Of a DNA stretch of 64,000 bases, positions 45,856 through 56,460 are shown in pieces. Where the stretch lies: positions 2,294,001 to 2,358,000 of the forward strand of contig NC_070572.1 of assembly GCF_026914185.1 (NCBI RefSeq), in the 5' to 3' direction. The stretch is from Puccinia triticina. Its lineage: Eukaryota > Basidiomycota > Pucciniomycetes > Pucciniales > Pucciniaceae. Made by a program: the position numbers and the translations under genes. Numbering within the stretch: position 1 is the first letter of the stretch; each line of letters opens with the position of its first letter. Under the pieces are notes generated by a model. That model did not search any database, had not been told where the DNA came from, and was given only the letters and a program-made list of their open reading frames with translations.

Positions 45856-47449
45856 CAACACTGAAACAAGTACAATACATGAAGCGTATATGGTAAACGT
45901 TTTTCATTGAAGATGGAGACCTACATGCCCTATTTTTTGTTTTCAGTCATCCTACACATAATCAGGGCTAAAAACAAAAAAAAGGACTTGTAGGTCTGTA
46001 TCTTCAATGAAAAACGTTTACCAGATACACCAGGAAAAATCAGTAGTCACTAGATGACAACTGACATGACACCTGCTCCAGCTGGCTATCCAGCCTCTAG
46101 TGCAATTTTCACGAGCTGATCCTCAGCTTTGTCCCAGGCACAGCTGCCTCCAGTCTTGGCACAGGACAAGCCACTGCTCAGCCTTTGCCTGAGCAAGAAC
46201 GGGCATTGATAAATGCACACCTGTCCTCCGGGGGCACGCCCACGACCACGCCCTTCGAACAGGGCGTGTGGGACCGCGCACCCTTTATCAAGGGCGTGCA
46301 CGCCCCCACATAGGCGTGCACAAGCGTGCACCGTGCCTGCTCGCCGAGAGCCCCTCGGTGGGCAGGCGCAAGTACATATACCTGCTCGCCGAGAGCCCCT
46401 CGGCGGGTATGGTGTATGTATCCCTGCTCGCCGACAAGGATAACTCTCGGCGAGCAGGTATACAAACACCTGCCCGCCGAGCCTGCTCACCAAGAGCCTC
46501 TCCGCGGGCAGGTGCAAGTATACCTGCTCGCCGAGAGGCTCTTGGCGAGGTGGGATATGTATGCCTGCTCGCCGAGGATTTCTCTCGGCGAGCAGGTATA
46601 AATGCACCTGCCCGCCGAGGGGCTCTCGGTGAGCAGGCTCGGTGGGCAGGTGTATGTATACCTGCTCGCCGAGAGGCTCTCGGCGAGGTGGGATCTGTAT
46701 GCCTGCTCGCCGAGGATTTCTCTGCGCGAGCAGGTATACATGCACCTGCCCGCCGAGGGGCTCTCGGTGAGCAGGCTCGGCGGGTAGGTGTTTGTATACC
46801 TGCTCGCCGAGAGTTATCCTTCTCGGCGAGCAGGCAAGGCTCTCGGCGAGCAGGTGCATGTATACCTGCTCTCCGAGAGGCTCTCGGCGAGGTGGTATCT
46901 GTAACTGCCCGCCGAGGGGCTCTCGGCGAGCAGGTATACTTGCATCTGCCCGCCGAGGAGCTCCCGACGAGCCATGGTGCACGCCCGTGAACGCCCATGT
47001 GGGGGCGTGCACGCCCTCGCACGCCCATACAGGGGTGTGCATGCCCTTTCGCCCTTTATCAAGGGTGTGCGGTCTCACACGCCCTTTTCAAAGGGCGTGG
47101 GCGAGGGCTTGCCTCCGGGGGACGGGTGTGTGTCTATCAACACCCGTTCTTGCTCAGGCAAAGGCTGAGCAGTGGCTTGTCCTGTGCCAAGACTGAGGGG
47201 CAGCTGGGCCTGGGCCAAGGCTGAGCAGCAGCTTTGCCTGGGACAAAGCTGAGGAGCAGCTTGTGAAAATTGCAAGCTAGAGGCTTCAGCTGTGCCAAAA
47301 TGGGCACTGAGCTGTGTGCCAGCCAGCCCTGAACTAGCAGATGGAGTAGCTTTGGAGCTGAAACCAGAGCTGTGTTATGTCAGTTGTCATCAACTGACTA
47401 CTTTTTTTTCCTGGTGATACGCTCCATGTATCATACTTGTTTCAGCATT
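45856..47449. mobile_element. non-autonomous hAT-like element with hairpin-word array
   Basis: Inverted ends of about 38 bp: CAACACTGAAACAAGTAC on the left and, complemented, CAATGCTGAAACAAGTAT on the right. GGTGGTGG flanks both ends (45848-45855; 47449-47456 with one shared base), a 7-8 bp duplication inside the hAT transposase codons for Arg-Trp-Trp. A second inverted pair (GGCACAGGACAAGCCACTGC type) lies inside. The centre is the array at 46320-46975. No transposase. Confidence 0.8.
46320..46975. repeat. array of CTGCTCGCCGAGAG/CTCTCGGCGAGCAG words
   Basis: More than twenty copies of the word and its complement alternate, joined by GGTATACAT, GGTGGGATCTGTATGC or GAGGGG spacers. Neighbouring words can pair into long stems. 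Frames of 240-330 codons stay open on both strands because of the repeat. Confidence 0.85.
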
Positions 47450-47498
47450 GGTGGTGGGAAGGGAATGCTTCTCAATTCCCATCATTTCCAGAATAATA

Positions 47499-48825
47499 GG
47501 GGGTATCAAATATGACCACATCCACAATTATGTAATTGACTGGTTTGAAAAAATCCACCATTTTTAAAACATGCTGGTCCTTCTTCTACCCCATTTTGGG
47601 ATCCACTGGTGAACAATTTCATTTTTGGCTAATTGACTGGTTTCTAATGTTGAGAAGATGGCCATAGCCAATCTTTGTATGCTCTTGACTCAGCCATCTC
47701 CAGAAGTGTCACAAAGTCTGTCACATGAGACCAGTGTTATCCAAGCGTCCAAACTCAATATCAATGACCCCCAACTACCCAAGCTACAGTCATTGGAACA
47801 TGAAGAGCACACTTGGATTGCTTTCAGCAACAGTGGGTCAGCTACGCTACCATAGCTGTCAGCGTAGCGTAGCGCAGCGCAAATGCACTATTTTTTAGCG
47901 TAGTACTGTTAGCGCAATCGCGCGCATCTGTGCTAACGCTACGCGCACAGGGTGCAAAGCTATTTTAGCTTTTAGCGTAGCGTTAGCGCAGATTCACGCA
48001 ATGGCGCTAACGCTAAGCACGCAGGGCGCAAAAGAGCATTTGCTACGCTGGGCTACAGCGCTTTTTGAGGCAAAAAAGGCCTTTTTTCCACTAAAAGCGC
48101 CTTAGCGCAACATAGCACAGCGTAGCAGCTGTAGTGTAGCGCTAACACTAAACAAAAATTGGTGTGATTTTAGCGCCACTGAAAATTAGCGCAGCGTAGC
48201 GGCGCTAACAGCGTGCTAACGCTATTCAAAAAAGGCCAGCACTTTTTGCCGCTACGCCAAACATTAGGGCTAAAATAGCATAGTTTAGCATAGCGGCCCA
48301 CTGTTGCTTTCAGCCAGTGTCAAAAGCAGTACCAACAACGGAAAGATAATCAGATTGAGAAAAGATCAACTAAGGACCTAGCTGAGTTAATAGAGGCAAA
48401 CACAAAAGCAATAAAAGATAAAGTAAAAGCTCTTAAATGCTTGTAAGAGAAAAGCCCAGTGGGCTGAGTGTGCAACACCTAAGAAGCGTTGAGTTATGCT
48501 TGGAAAGTACAGAATGAAAAAAGTGAAATGCACTGAGAACTTCAGCCTCCTTAAATGCTTCAACAGAAGAGGAGGCGCTCACGGACTTGTGCACACCCAC
48601 CAGTGGTGGGCATTGATATAAATAGGCTTCAGTTTTGGGACAAGTTGTATTTTTTACAAATTATCTTATATCATCTCCATCATCATCACATTACCATTTT
48701 ATATACACAATCATTACACAAGTCTGGTAGCCTTAGCTCAACAGACTTAAAACACAAAGAGAAATAGAAATATTAATTGCACAAACTTAACATCTAATTG
48801 TGGATTTCTCATATTTGATACCCCC
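47499..48825. mobile_element. TA-target element, GGGGGTATCAAATATG ends, long copy
   Basis: Ends GGGGGTATCAAATATG and complement, flanked by TA on both sides, inserted in the hAT transposase gene. The first 140 bp match the 177-bp MITE at 57932-58108. The longer interior holds a 65-codon frame without known motif and the CAACAGTGGG element at 47828-48306. Confidence 0.75.
47828..48306. mobile_element. non-autonomous hAT-like element, CAACAGTGGG ends, GCGTAGC words
   Basis: Ends CAACAGTGGG and CCCACTGTTG, with CTTTCAG on both sides (47821-47827, 48307-48313) as target-site duplication. Nearly the whole 479 bp is made of TAGCG, GCTACGC, GCTAACGC and their complements. It is nested in the TA element at 47499-48825, itself nested in the hAT transposase gene. 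Confidence 0.8.
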
Positions 48826-48989
48826 TAATGCTCATGATTCCAATGACATTGGGGGTGTCCAAGTTGACATTCTCTGATAGTGGATGTGTTCTGGACAATT
48901 ATCAAATGCACCTCAATGAAGAAACTTTGGATGAATTGTTGTACACTCAAGATTGGATCAGAGCAGCCAGGGGCAAGAGATCCTAGAAT

Positions 48990-49280
48990 TTACTTTTTTT
49001 GTATTCCATTCATTTCTTGTGACCAGGCACTCCCTGTACCCATCCCTCCTTGGTGAAAAAATATGTGCTGAAGCAAAGAGTTTAGTCTTCTTTGGGCCAC
49101 CAGTTGCAGGGTTTTACACTGGGGCTTTTGTGTTATTTTGTCGTATTTTGACTTCAATGTCCTGTAGCACCTACAACAGAGCATCTTACAAAAGAAAAGA
49201 AATTGGGGGAGTGGAGCCTACCTTCTTGCCTATCATTCCTAAAAAAACTATTTCAAAAGTAGTAATATTGAGGTTTCTAA
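48990..49280. other. no feature beyond the transposase end
   Basis: The hAT transposase frame stops at 48987-48989 (TAG). No other feature is visible before the next element. Confidence 0.4.
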
Positions 49281-50438
49281 GAGCACCTCCACCCAGGGAG
49301 GTAAAACTTGGTTCCTAAAACCCCGGGATGGCAACTCAATTTTTGCATATATCAAACTGTGCAGATCTGGCACAAACCCGTGGGTGCTATAATAAATACG
49401 CAACTAGAAGAAACCAAGTCACCAAAAATAAAGCAGCACATCAAGAGAGATCTTGATGACTGTACTCAATGAAAGGTATAGCCAATCATTGAGAGACTGC
49501 CAGTCATCAAGAGGGCTCTCCATGTCCAGTATTGAGACAGCTCTCAATGAATGCTATTGCAAGTCAATGATAGAGCAACCTGTGTAGAGATATTCATTGA
49601 TAGCTTTTGATGACTGAGCTCTCCTGATTACTCAGTTTTCTTGATGACCAAGCTCTCTCAATGACTGGTATAGCCAGTCATTGAGAGAGCACTCAATATT
49701 CATCAAGAGAGCTCTTGATAGTCATTGAGAGAGCTCTCAATAGTCATTAATAGAGCTCTTGATAGTCATTGAGAGAGCTCTTGATAGTCATTGAGAGAGC
49801 TCTTGATAGTCATAGTTCTCTCAATGACCAACCTCTCTATAGCCATTCATTTAGAGAGCTCCCAATAGGCATTTTTCTTTTGATGACCAAGCTCTCTCAA
49901 TGACAGGTATAGCCAGTCATCAAGAGAGCACTCAATAGTCATAAAGAGAGCCCTTGATAGTCATTGATAGAGCTCTTTATACTCATTGATAGAGCTCTTT
50001 ATACTTATTGATAGAGCTCTTTATAGTCATTGAGAGAGCTCTTGATGACCAGTCTAGCCGGTCATTGGTAGCTTGCAATGTTCTCAATGTTTGGTATATA
50101 CAGCAGGTCATTGATAGCTTTTGATGCTCCCAATGACTGGGCATAAATTGAAACAGGAAAGCCAGTCATTGATAGGTTGTGTTGCTCTCAATGACTTTTT
50201 TTATGGCAGGTTGTAGCTGTACTAGGGTTGTTGTATGTACTGGAGGTGGTAAGGTTGGAGGGGGGATGAGCTGGGAAGAGTTGCTAGCGGGTTGCCAGAT
50301 GTAGCAACCAAATGTCAATTTTTCCCTCCAGAGGCAAAATAGAAACTTGTTTGCCACCCCAGGTGGGTGGTGTTTTTTGGGTTTGAATTGGTAAATGCGG
50401 GATAGCAACCCGGTTTACCTCCCCAGGTGGAGATGCTC
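49281..50438. mobile_element. PIF/Harbinger-like element, GAGCAYCTCC ends
   Basis: Ends GAGCACCTCCACC (49281) and GGTGGAGATGCTC (50438), followed inwards by GGGAGGTAAA. TAA flanks both sides (49278-49280, 50439-50441), the 3-bp target typical of PIF/Harbinger. About 750 of the 1158 bp are a word array. Confidence 0.7.
49455..50200. repeat. array of TCATTGAGAGAGCTCTTGATAG units
   Basis: Units of about 22 bp centred on the palindrome AGAGCTCT, with TCATTGAGAG/CTCTCAATGA and TCATCAAGAG variants, are repeated some 25-30 times. The text is close to the arrays at 31640-32005 and 59395-59996 although the host element differs. Confidence 0.75.
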
Positions 50439-50441
50439 TAA

Positions 50442-50961
50442 GCGTGTTTCAAGAGACCCATTTTGGGGGGTTTGAGGGTTGTGAAAGGGGTGTGATGGTG
50501 GTCTGCCCCGGCAAGCAGCCTGTAATTCCTGTGAAATATTGGCCAAATTTACAAGTGCTTTCAACCTGATTTATGGCTTTTTTTGAAAAAATAAAAATAA
50601 AAAATTCAGAATATGTACAAAGTCATCAGGATTCTGAAGGTGCCATTGGCTTGTCAATTGTTGAAGAGGGTGGGGGTCATCTGTGGGGTTTCATGGTTCA
50701 CACAGCCATCCCTCCCTGGCGGGAGGGTGCTCACACCCTGCAAGCACAGGAGGGACTTTTTAAGTTCAGCTCTTAGGTATGACTCTGAGCCTGTTTTCTG
50801 CTTTCACTATTCAATTGCTAAAACTTGTGCAAAAGATCTTGAAATACATCTCAGTCTTCTAAACTCTTGCCAAAACTTGCCCACCTTGGGAAATTGGGGT
50901 GTTGAGCAAGTCCGAGCTTAGCAAAGCCTCTCAAGCGGGGTCCTAAAGGGACTCTCCGTAG
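50442..50961. other. no gene; dispersed repeat pieces
   Basis: CCCTCCCTGGCGGGAGGGTGC at about 50710-50730 and AGCTTAGCAAAGCCTCTCAAG at about 50917 recur in similar form at 63735-63770 and 63170-63195, so this is part of a dispersed repeat family. Confidence 0.45.
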
Positions 50962-51370
50962 CAACAGTGGGTAGTTATTGCTACAGTAACGCGTAACGTT
51001 TTTTGGCCGTTATTGTTATTGTTATTGTTACCAGTAACGGCAGTGCGATATCAATATCACACCAAGAGTTTCTTTTTTTGCGACGGCTGTTACTATATCT
51101 GAGCGCGTAGCGACAGACATTGGGCAAGATAACAAGCAATAAAAGGCCAAAATGGGGCCAATTTGGCCTTTTGTTGCTCAATAACGCGTTATCCGCTGGA
51201 TAACACGTTACTTTACTGGTAACGGCCTCAAAAAAAGAGGCCCGCTACGTTACACGTGATGCCGCTGTTTGCGGGTTACTGCTCACAATAACGGTGCAAA
51301 AAGTAACGGTGGGTAGTTACTTTACAAAAATCTCGCAGATATCGTAAAGTAAAGTAACTACCCACTGTTG
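50962..51370. mobile_element. non-autonomous hAT-like element, CAACAGTGGG ends, GTAACG words
   Basis: Ends CAACAGTGGGTAGTTA and complement. The flanks TCCGTAG and TCCATGG agree at five of seven bases, an aged target-site duplication. The 409-bp interior is built from GTAACG/CGTTAC words, as in the element at 5062-6280. Confidence 0.75.
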
Positions 51371-51635
51371 TCCATGGGAGAGGCTTACGCACAAAGTTGG
51401 CCGCGTGGCCTGAGCACTTTGAGAAATTCATGTAATTTTTGCAATTTTTAGACTCCAAAGCTCCTTGAATAAAACCATTATTATTGAAAGTGCTTCCAAA
51501 TAAACAGATTTGTAGCCTTGCTTCTCAGGCATCTTCTACTGCCCTTTTGGAGTGATTTGGCTCAAAATGAGCAGTTGCTTGCAGGTTGCATTCAGCCAAT
51601 CCTTGGATTTTGCCAAGTACAGATTGACAGACCGG

Positions 51636-52953
51636 TACAGTGCCCCCCATGACTTCTCAACTACCCCTACAGGGTAGGGATGGCCATGGGTACCCGGCAC
51701 CCATTGGCGGGTACCCGTTTACGTGCCTAGTACCTGCTGGCGGGTGCGGGTGCGGGTGTCTGGTTTTGTAGAGAAAAAGAGGGCGGGTACCCACCCAGGT
51801 ACCCGCCCAGCACATTTAGATTTCCAGGGCATCAAATGCGCCGCAGTTGTACTGTTGGATTACACGTAATCCAACAGTACAACTGCGGTGCTGCAAAGCA
51901 GGGTACCCGCCCCGGGTCTGAGATTCTTCAATAGTTCCGGCGCCGCCAACCAGTTCCCTCAATCCTCCTTGCGGCCATCTGATACAGTTGCTTCCTGTCC
52001 GTTTGCGTGCAAACGGACAGAGGTCCTGTGACACTGTTTCAGACTTGTCACAGGTCCAATACATATCTGATCGCACTCACCACCTCAGATCCTTCTGGTA
52101 CCGCTGGTACCGGCGGTAAGTACCGCCGGCACCAGCTGGGCGGTGCCGGGTGCCCATTTTGGCTCAAAAAACACCGGGTACCCTGGTACCGCTAGCAATA
52201 CCCGGGTGCCAATGATCATCCTTAACAGTGGGTACCCGCCACCTGCACCCGGGTACCCGCCTTGGCGGGTGCGGGTATCTGACATGAGTGAAATTCCAGG
52301 GTAGTACCCGCACCCGCAGCAGGTACCCGGGTGCGAGTGGCCATCCCTACTACAGGGGGGTTCCAAATTTTGGAGATTTTTTTTCCAAAAATTATTTTAA
52401 AAGTGGGCTGATGCTGGGCTCTTTTTGGCCCATTTTTTGATGCAAATGTCACATTTCACCAACCAGACCTGGTAACATGCATGATGATAGTCCAAATTCA
52501 TTGAAATTTCACTGGACTCGCTGCCAAGAGAGCAATGAAGAAATATTCTTCACATTGCCACATTCCAAAGAGTGTACTGATGGATATGGCAATCATCAAT
52601 AACTAAGGAGGTACATATTTACATAAATACCTACACCTGTAGTATGTATGTACATAGATACTTTGGTCTCTAAATACATAATGAATATTCTATAAGTCCA
52701 TAGAACATGTCTGTAACCACATACTATGGTCTTAAAACCAGCTGTTCCAAATTTTGCATCTGAAAAAAATGAAACTTTTTTTTGAGGCATTGCACAGACT
52801 TCAAAGTTATATTTTTGAGTTCTCCTACGTCTGTAGGGCTCAAAAATGTATAGTTTACATGTGATACATTTCTGGTGACTTTGAACACATTGTTCAAAGT
52901 TCAAATTTTTTTTGCAGGTGTGGGGTAGTTGAGAAGTTGTGGGGGGCACTGTA
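51636..52953. mobile_element. element with TACAGTGCCCCCCA ends
   Basis: Inverted ends of about 32 bp: TACAGTGCCCCCCATGACTT then CTCAACTACCCC. A further copy of one end lies at about 60680-60830. The TAGGGATGGCCA element (51675-52349) sits just inside its left end. No transposase frame. Confidence 0.7.
51675..52349. mobile_element. non-autonomous hAT-like element, TAGGGATGGCCA ends, perfect 8-bp TSD
   Basis: Ends TAGGGATGGCCA and complement, with CTACAGGG repeated exactly on both sides (51667-51674, 52350-52357). The 675 bp consist of GGTACCCG/CGGGTACC words plus palindromes: 51841-51888 (23-bp arms, 2-nt spacer), 51995-52020 (12-bp arms, 2-nt spacer) and 52023-52052 (looser). It is nested in the element at 51636-52953. 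Confidence 0.88.
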
Positions 52954-53381
52954 ACCATTTGGATCATTGGTTCACAGACCCTTTCACGCTTTGTTGAGAT
53001 ATTGAGCTGGGTAAATACATAGTATCTGATTTTTGAACTGTGTGATACTTATGTATGTAACTAGCACAAGATCTATCCATTTAGATATCCAGTCCCAAAA
53101 GGGTTGGATTGTTTACAATGGCATTTTTTACACAAAGATTATTGGGAGGGGATGGAGCTATTCTGGAATTTCAAGCTGTGCTAAGAATCTTTGGAGCCTT
53201 GCGCTTCTCATGGTGCCAAGGGCCAGATGGTTATCCAAAGGCTAATGGGGGATACAGTGGGATGAGATCACTCCCCAGCCATTTGGCTGGTAGCTCTCCC
53301 CCTCGTGAGCTGACTGTAGGTGCAAGTCCCTCCCTTCAGCAAGCGGGCCCTTCAGGCCCCCCCGAGCGTAGGCATGAGGGA
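52954..53381. other. no gene; dispersed repeat
   Basis: Short frames only. AGTCCCTCCCTTCAGCAAGC at about 53325 belongs to the same dispersed family as 50710 and 63735. Confidence 0.4.
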
Positions 53382-53491
53382 CACTGAAAAAAACTCAAGA
53401 AACTGCTGCCAGTTGACATGCATTATTAAAAAGGGGCCTTTGTAATATTGCATGTCAACTGGCAGCAGTTTCTTGAGTTTTTTTCACAGTG
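53382..53491. mobile_element. 110-bp foldback MITE, CACTGAAAAAAACTC ends
   Basis: Arms of about 43 bp run from CACTGAAAAAAACTC through GAAACTGCTGCCAGTTGACA, with a loop of about 25 bp. The right arm carries a 2-nt insertion near its end. Confidence 0.75.
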
Positions 53492-53895
53492 GGAGGGACT
53501 TGTTAAGTTCGGAGCGAGGCTGTTGGAGAAGCCGCTCTATCTAAGAAGATTGGGGTGAAGCCCACTTCACACATCCACACATGCATCGGAGGCCTTCCCG
53601 TCACTCCGGGATCCCCCAGATGTCCTCAGATCAGGCAGATCTAGGATTTGGGACAATCAAACGCTGTGCGAAATCTCGAGGAATCCGAGTCTCCAGACAG
53701 TCGGCAAGTCCTCAATGAATGGCGGCTTTGGACGCGGTGAATTTAAGCATCATCCGCGCGGCTTCGATCGCCTGTGCTCCTCGGCCGGCGCCCATGGACA
53801 GGACCCAGACCCACAAAAAACCATGAATGGAAGATGCAATGCGAAGAAGAAGAGAGAGTAACAAAAAAGGGGGGGCAAGTGTGTATGTGAGGAGG
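53492..53895. other. 3' flank of the TBF1-like gene
   Basis: Contains a diverged half copy of the GGAGGACTTCC MITE at about 53595-53715 and otherwise nothing recognisable. Confidence 0.4.
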
Positions 53896-56246
53896 CTACA
53901 GGAGGCTAGGGTCCATCAGGATGGGCGGCGCGGCCGGGGGCGGCGAGTCGAGGGCCGGAAGCGGAGGCGCGGGGGCCGCCGGTGCGGGCCCGGCTGCGCC
54001 CCCATCAGGACCGGGAGCGGCGTCGAGGGCGGGCGGAAGAAGCGGGGCGGGCAGGGCGAGGGGCGGAGAGGCGGGGGCACGGGCGGAGGGGGAGGCGAAG
54101 AGCGGGTTGGCGGCGGAGGACGGGGCGGAGAGGGCGGAGAGGAAGGGGGCCAGCGGGCCCAGGTCGAGCGGGGCTGGAGGAGCCAGAGGCGGCGAAGGAG
54201 GAGCAGCCGGCGGGGCGAGCGAGGTTAGCAGGGGATGGATCTCGGAGGCCGATGGTGCTGGCGGAGGCGAGGAGGCGAGTGCGGGAAGGTCGGTGGGGGC
54301 CAGTGGGTCGTCCTGGCCGAGCAAGGAGGAAGCCAGGTCGAGCGAGAAGTCGGGGAAGCCTGGGATACAGGGGAACGAGGGCGGGGCGGGCAGGACGCCG
54401 ATGTCGGGCGGGTCGGCCGGGCCTTCGTCGTCCGTGGCCGGCGCGGGCCGGACCCGCTTCGGGCGCCGTGCTGTGGGCTCAAAGCTCGGCGAGCCCTCGT
54501 CCTCCTCGCCTCCCCCCGACTCGCCGTCACCGCCCCCGGCCCCGTTCCGCGGCGTGTACCGCTTCATGTTCTTGACCGAGAAGCGCGCAAAGGCGTCCTT
54601 CAGCCAGGGCTTATCTTCAGGATACCCATGCCGCTGCCACTCCATCGTCAACTGTCAATGCCCACCAGTCAGCGGCTCGTGCAGTTTGGAGCGAAGGAGA
54701 GGAGGGGACGGACGTTGCGGGCCTTGTCTTTGAGGCTGACGTTGTTCTGGTCCTTGAGCGTCTCCGAGATCTCCCCGCCGCGGCCATGCCGCTTCATGAT
54801 CTGGGCCATACAGTCGTACTTGTTCGAGTGCAGCCGGACCTCCTCCAGCAGCAGCTCGTACTCCTCCTGGGTCCATCGTCTGCGGGGCGCCGATGTCGGG
54901 CCCTTGCCTCTTCCCAGCCGGTACGGGTTGTATCTGTTGGCCGGACAAGACACAGATTGTCAGGCCTTGAGGAGGGAAGAAGAGGGAGGGGGAGCCGGTA
55001 CCCTTTGGAGCCTTGTTCGCCGTCCTGGGCGTACTCTTCCTCCGACACAGGACCCACGTTGATGTCCACTTGGACGCCGGACGAGTGCGGTGCTGAGCCG
55101 GGCGAGGCTGGGGTGGGTATGGCGGGGCCAGCGAGCGGCGACGAGGGCACCGGGCCGTCCTCGCTCTGGCGCGCCCGTTTCTTCGACTTCCCCATCGATG
55201 GGGGCGCAGCCGACGACCCACCCGTCTGCTGCTCTTGCTCCGCCGCCTCGTGGTCTACCCGGCTCGCACAGCGATGCAGGAACTCGAGCGCCCAGACCGC
55301 AAACTTGCTGTACGGATGTCGGCGCTGCAACAGCGCCAGATCGGCGCCTGCTCCAATGAGCTGAACGATGGAGAGCAGTGTCAGCTTGTGGGGACGGGCA
55401 GGGGAATGGGCTGGTTGGCGTGCCTCTTCTTTGGTCTCCGTGGCCAGCTTCTCAAACTCGATCTCCGACTCCGCAGGCACTTCTAGCCCGGAATAGCTCG
55501 ACAGACTTTCGACGAACAGGTTGGGGAGGACGCGGGAGTCGGCCTCTTCTTGGCCGCTCTGATCGAGCCGTTGGATGTAGATCTGTCAAGAGAGAAGAGG
55601 TTAAGGAGAGCCAAGGGTGGGCAGTGAAAGAGAGAGAGAGATGGACCTGGACTTTGAGTTCGTTGAACAGTTTCCAGCTCTGGGGTTCGAGGACCATTTC
55701 GGGGTCGAGGACGAGGGGCAGGAAGCCCTCGCAGGCGAAGACGATATCGTTTTTCCCGTAGGCCTCTTCGCCGGGCATAGCGTAGAGGACGTATTCGGCG
55801 ACGAAGGCGATGTTCGCGCGGCGGATGGCAAAGTAGACGGGCGGGAGGCGGGAGGCGAAGGCGGTCTTGAGGGTCTTGTTGGCGATGCACTGGGGCCAGA
55901 TGAGGGCCAGGGCGTCCTGTTTGAAGGGTGCGGCCGATGCTGTCGAGCCTCGTCAGCTTGCCGTGGTTGTTTGCTTGTGTGTGTGTGTGTGTGTGGACTG
56001 ACCATGTAGTTCACCGAACTGCCGGTCGAGGTTCCGAGAGATGGCGAGCTGGTCGTTGGCCAGGTTGGCGGTCTGGAGGGACTCCCAGACGCCCTCGAGG
56101 GCCTGCTGGGCGGCGCTGTTGAGCTGGTCGCATTGGACTAGCTTGGACTTGGGCAGGCGGGGCTTTGCTGGGGGTGCTGGCGTGGGCGGTTGCTGGTCGA
56201 GGGTGCTGAGGAGGAGGGGGTCGAGGGGGATGCTGCTGTTGACCAT
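53896..56246 (-). CDS. TBF1: TBF1/TRF-like telobox Myb protein
   Basis: Five exons join in phase to 697 residues: 56003-56246, 55647-55939, 55002-55582, 54714-54933, 53896-54651; introns are 62-68 nt. Residues about 80-300 look like the helical TRF homology domain of fungal Tbf1, with LPPVYFAIRRANIAFVAEYV and WKLFNELKVQIYIQRLDQ. A basic linker with KSKKRARQ follows. Near residues 390-455 lies one Myb/SANT domain: RRRWTQEEYELLLEEVRLHS, then SLKDKARNLTMEWQRHG, the telobox signature of TTAGGG-binding proteins. The C-terminal 220 residues are Pro/Ala/Ser/Asp-rich. Tbf1/TRF proteins bind telomeric or subtelomeric TTAGGG repeats and some promoters; here the role is inferred. Plus-strand frames opposite the Pro-rich tail are shadows of its GC-rich codons. 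ATG 56246 is the first in-frame start; GTG further up is unlikely. Confidence 0.85.
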
Positions 56247-56460
56247 CGCTCGTCTTCTGGCCCTAGCCGGATGAGACTGCTTAGGTTTTAGATAGGGTTG
56301 GTTCCCCACCCAAAAAACTGGGGAGCCCCAGAGACTCGCCTGGACCCCCTTCTCCTTGTTCCATCACATCCATCAACAAATCTTGCTCGCCCGATCTCCA
56401 AAGTTCTCCTTCCCAACCTAGCCAAATCAAAGCTCTACCCTTTGACTGCTGGTTAAGCTA

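Larger units (their letters stand above)
44332..48989 (+). pseudogene. hAT transposase C-terminal half, split by three insertions
   Basis: Four plus-strand pieces join across inserted elements: 44332-44669, 45772-45855, 47450-47498 and 48826-48989. The first reads NDKFKKYWNPANELAAIRLVLDP, a hAT core motif, with CGA-to-TGA and another stop later. With the first insert removed, APE-AKFDLYLEAQNII is in frame; with the second removed, FKILRWW-EGNASQFPSFPE. After the third, VSKLTFSDSGCVLDNYQMHL and LDELLYTQDWIRAA complete the C-terminal dimerisation region. The order and spacing are those of a hAT transposase. The N-terminal zinc finger and first catalytic Asp are missing where copia sequence begins. 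Two stops and a shift near the third insert mean it is dead. It may once have moved the hAT-like elements that now interrupt it. Confidence 0.8.

Noticed and set aside
46086..47078. 330-codon minus ORF and 240-codon plus ORF over the same DNA
   Set aside because: Both come from the CTCGCCGAGAG palindromic array; encoded Arg/Ala/Gly/Pro-rich text simply mirrors the words.
53921..55062. Plus-strand ORFs of 270-275 codons
   Set aside because: They are opposite-strand shadows of the GC-rich, Pro/Ala-coding TBF1-like gene.
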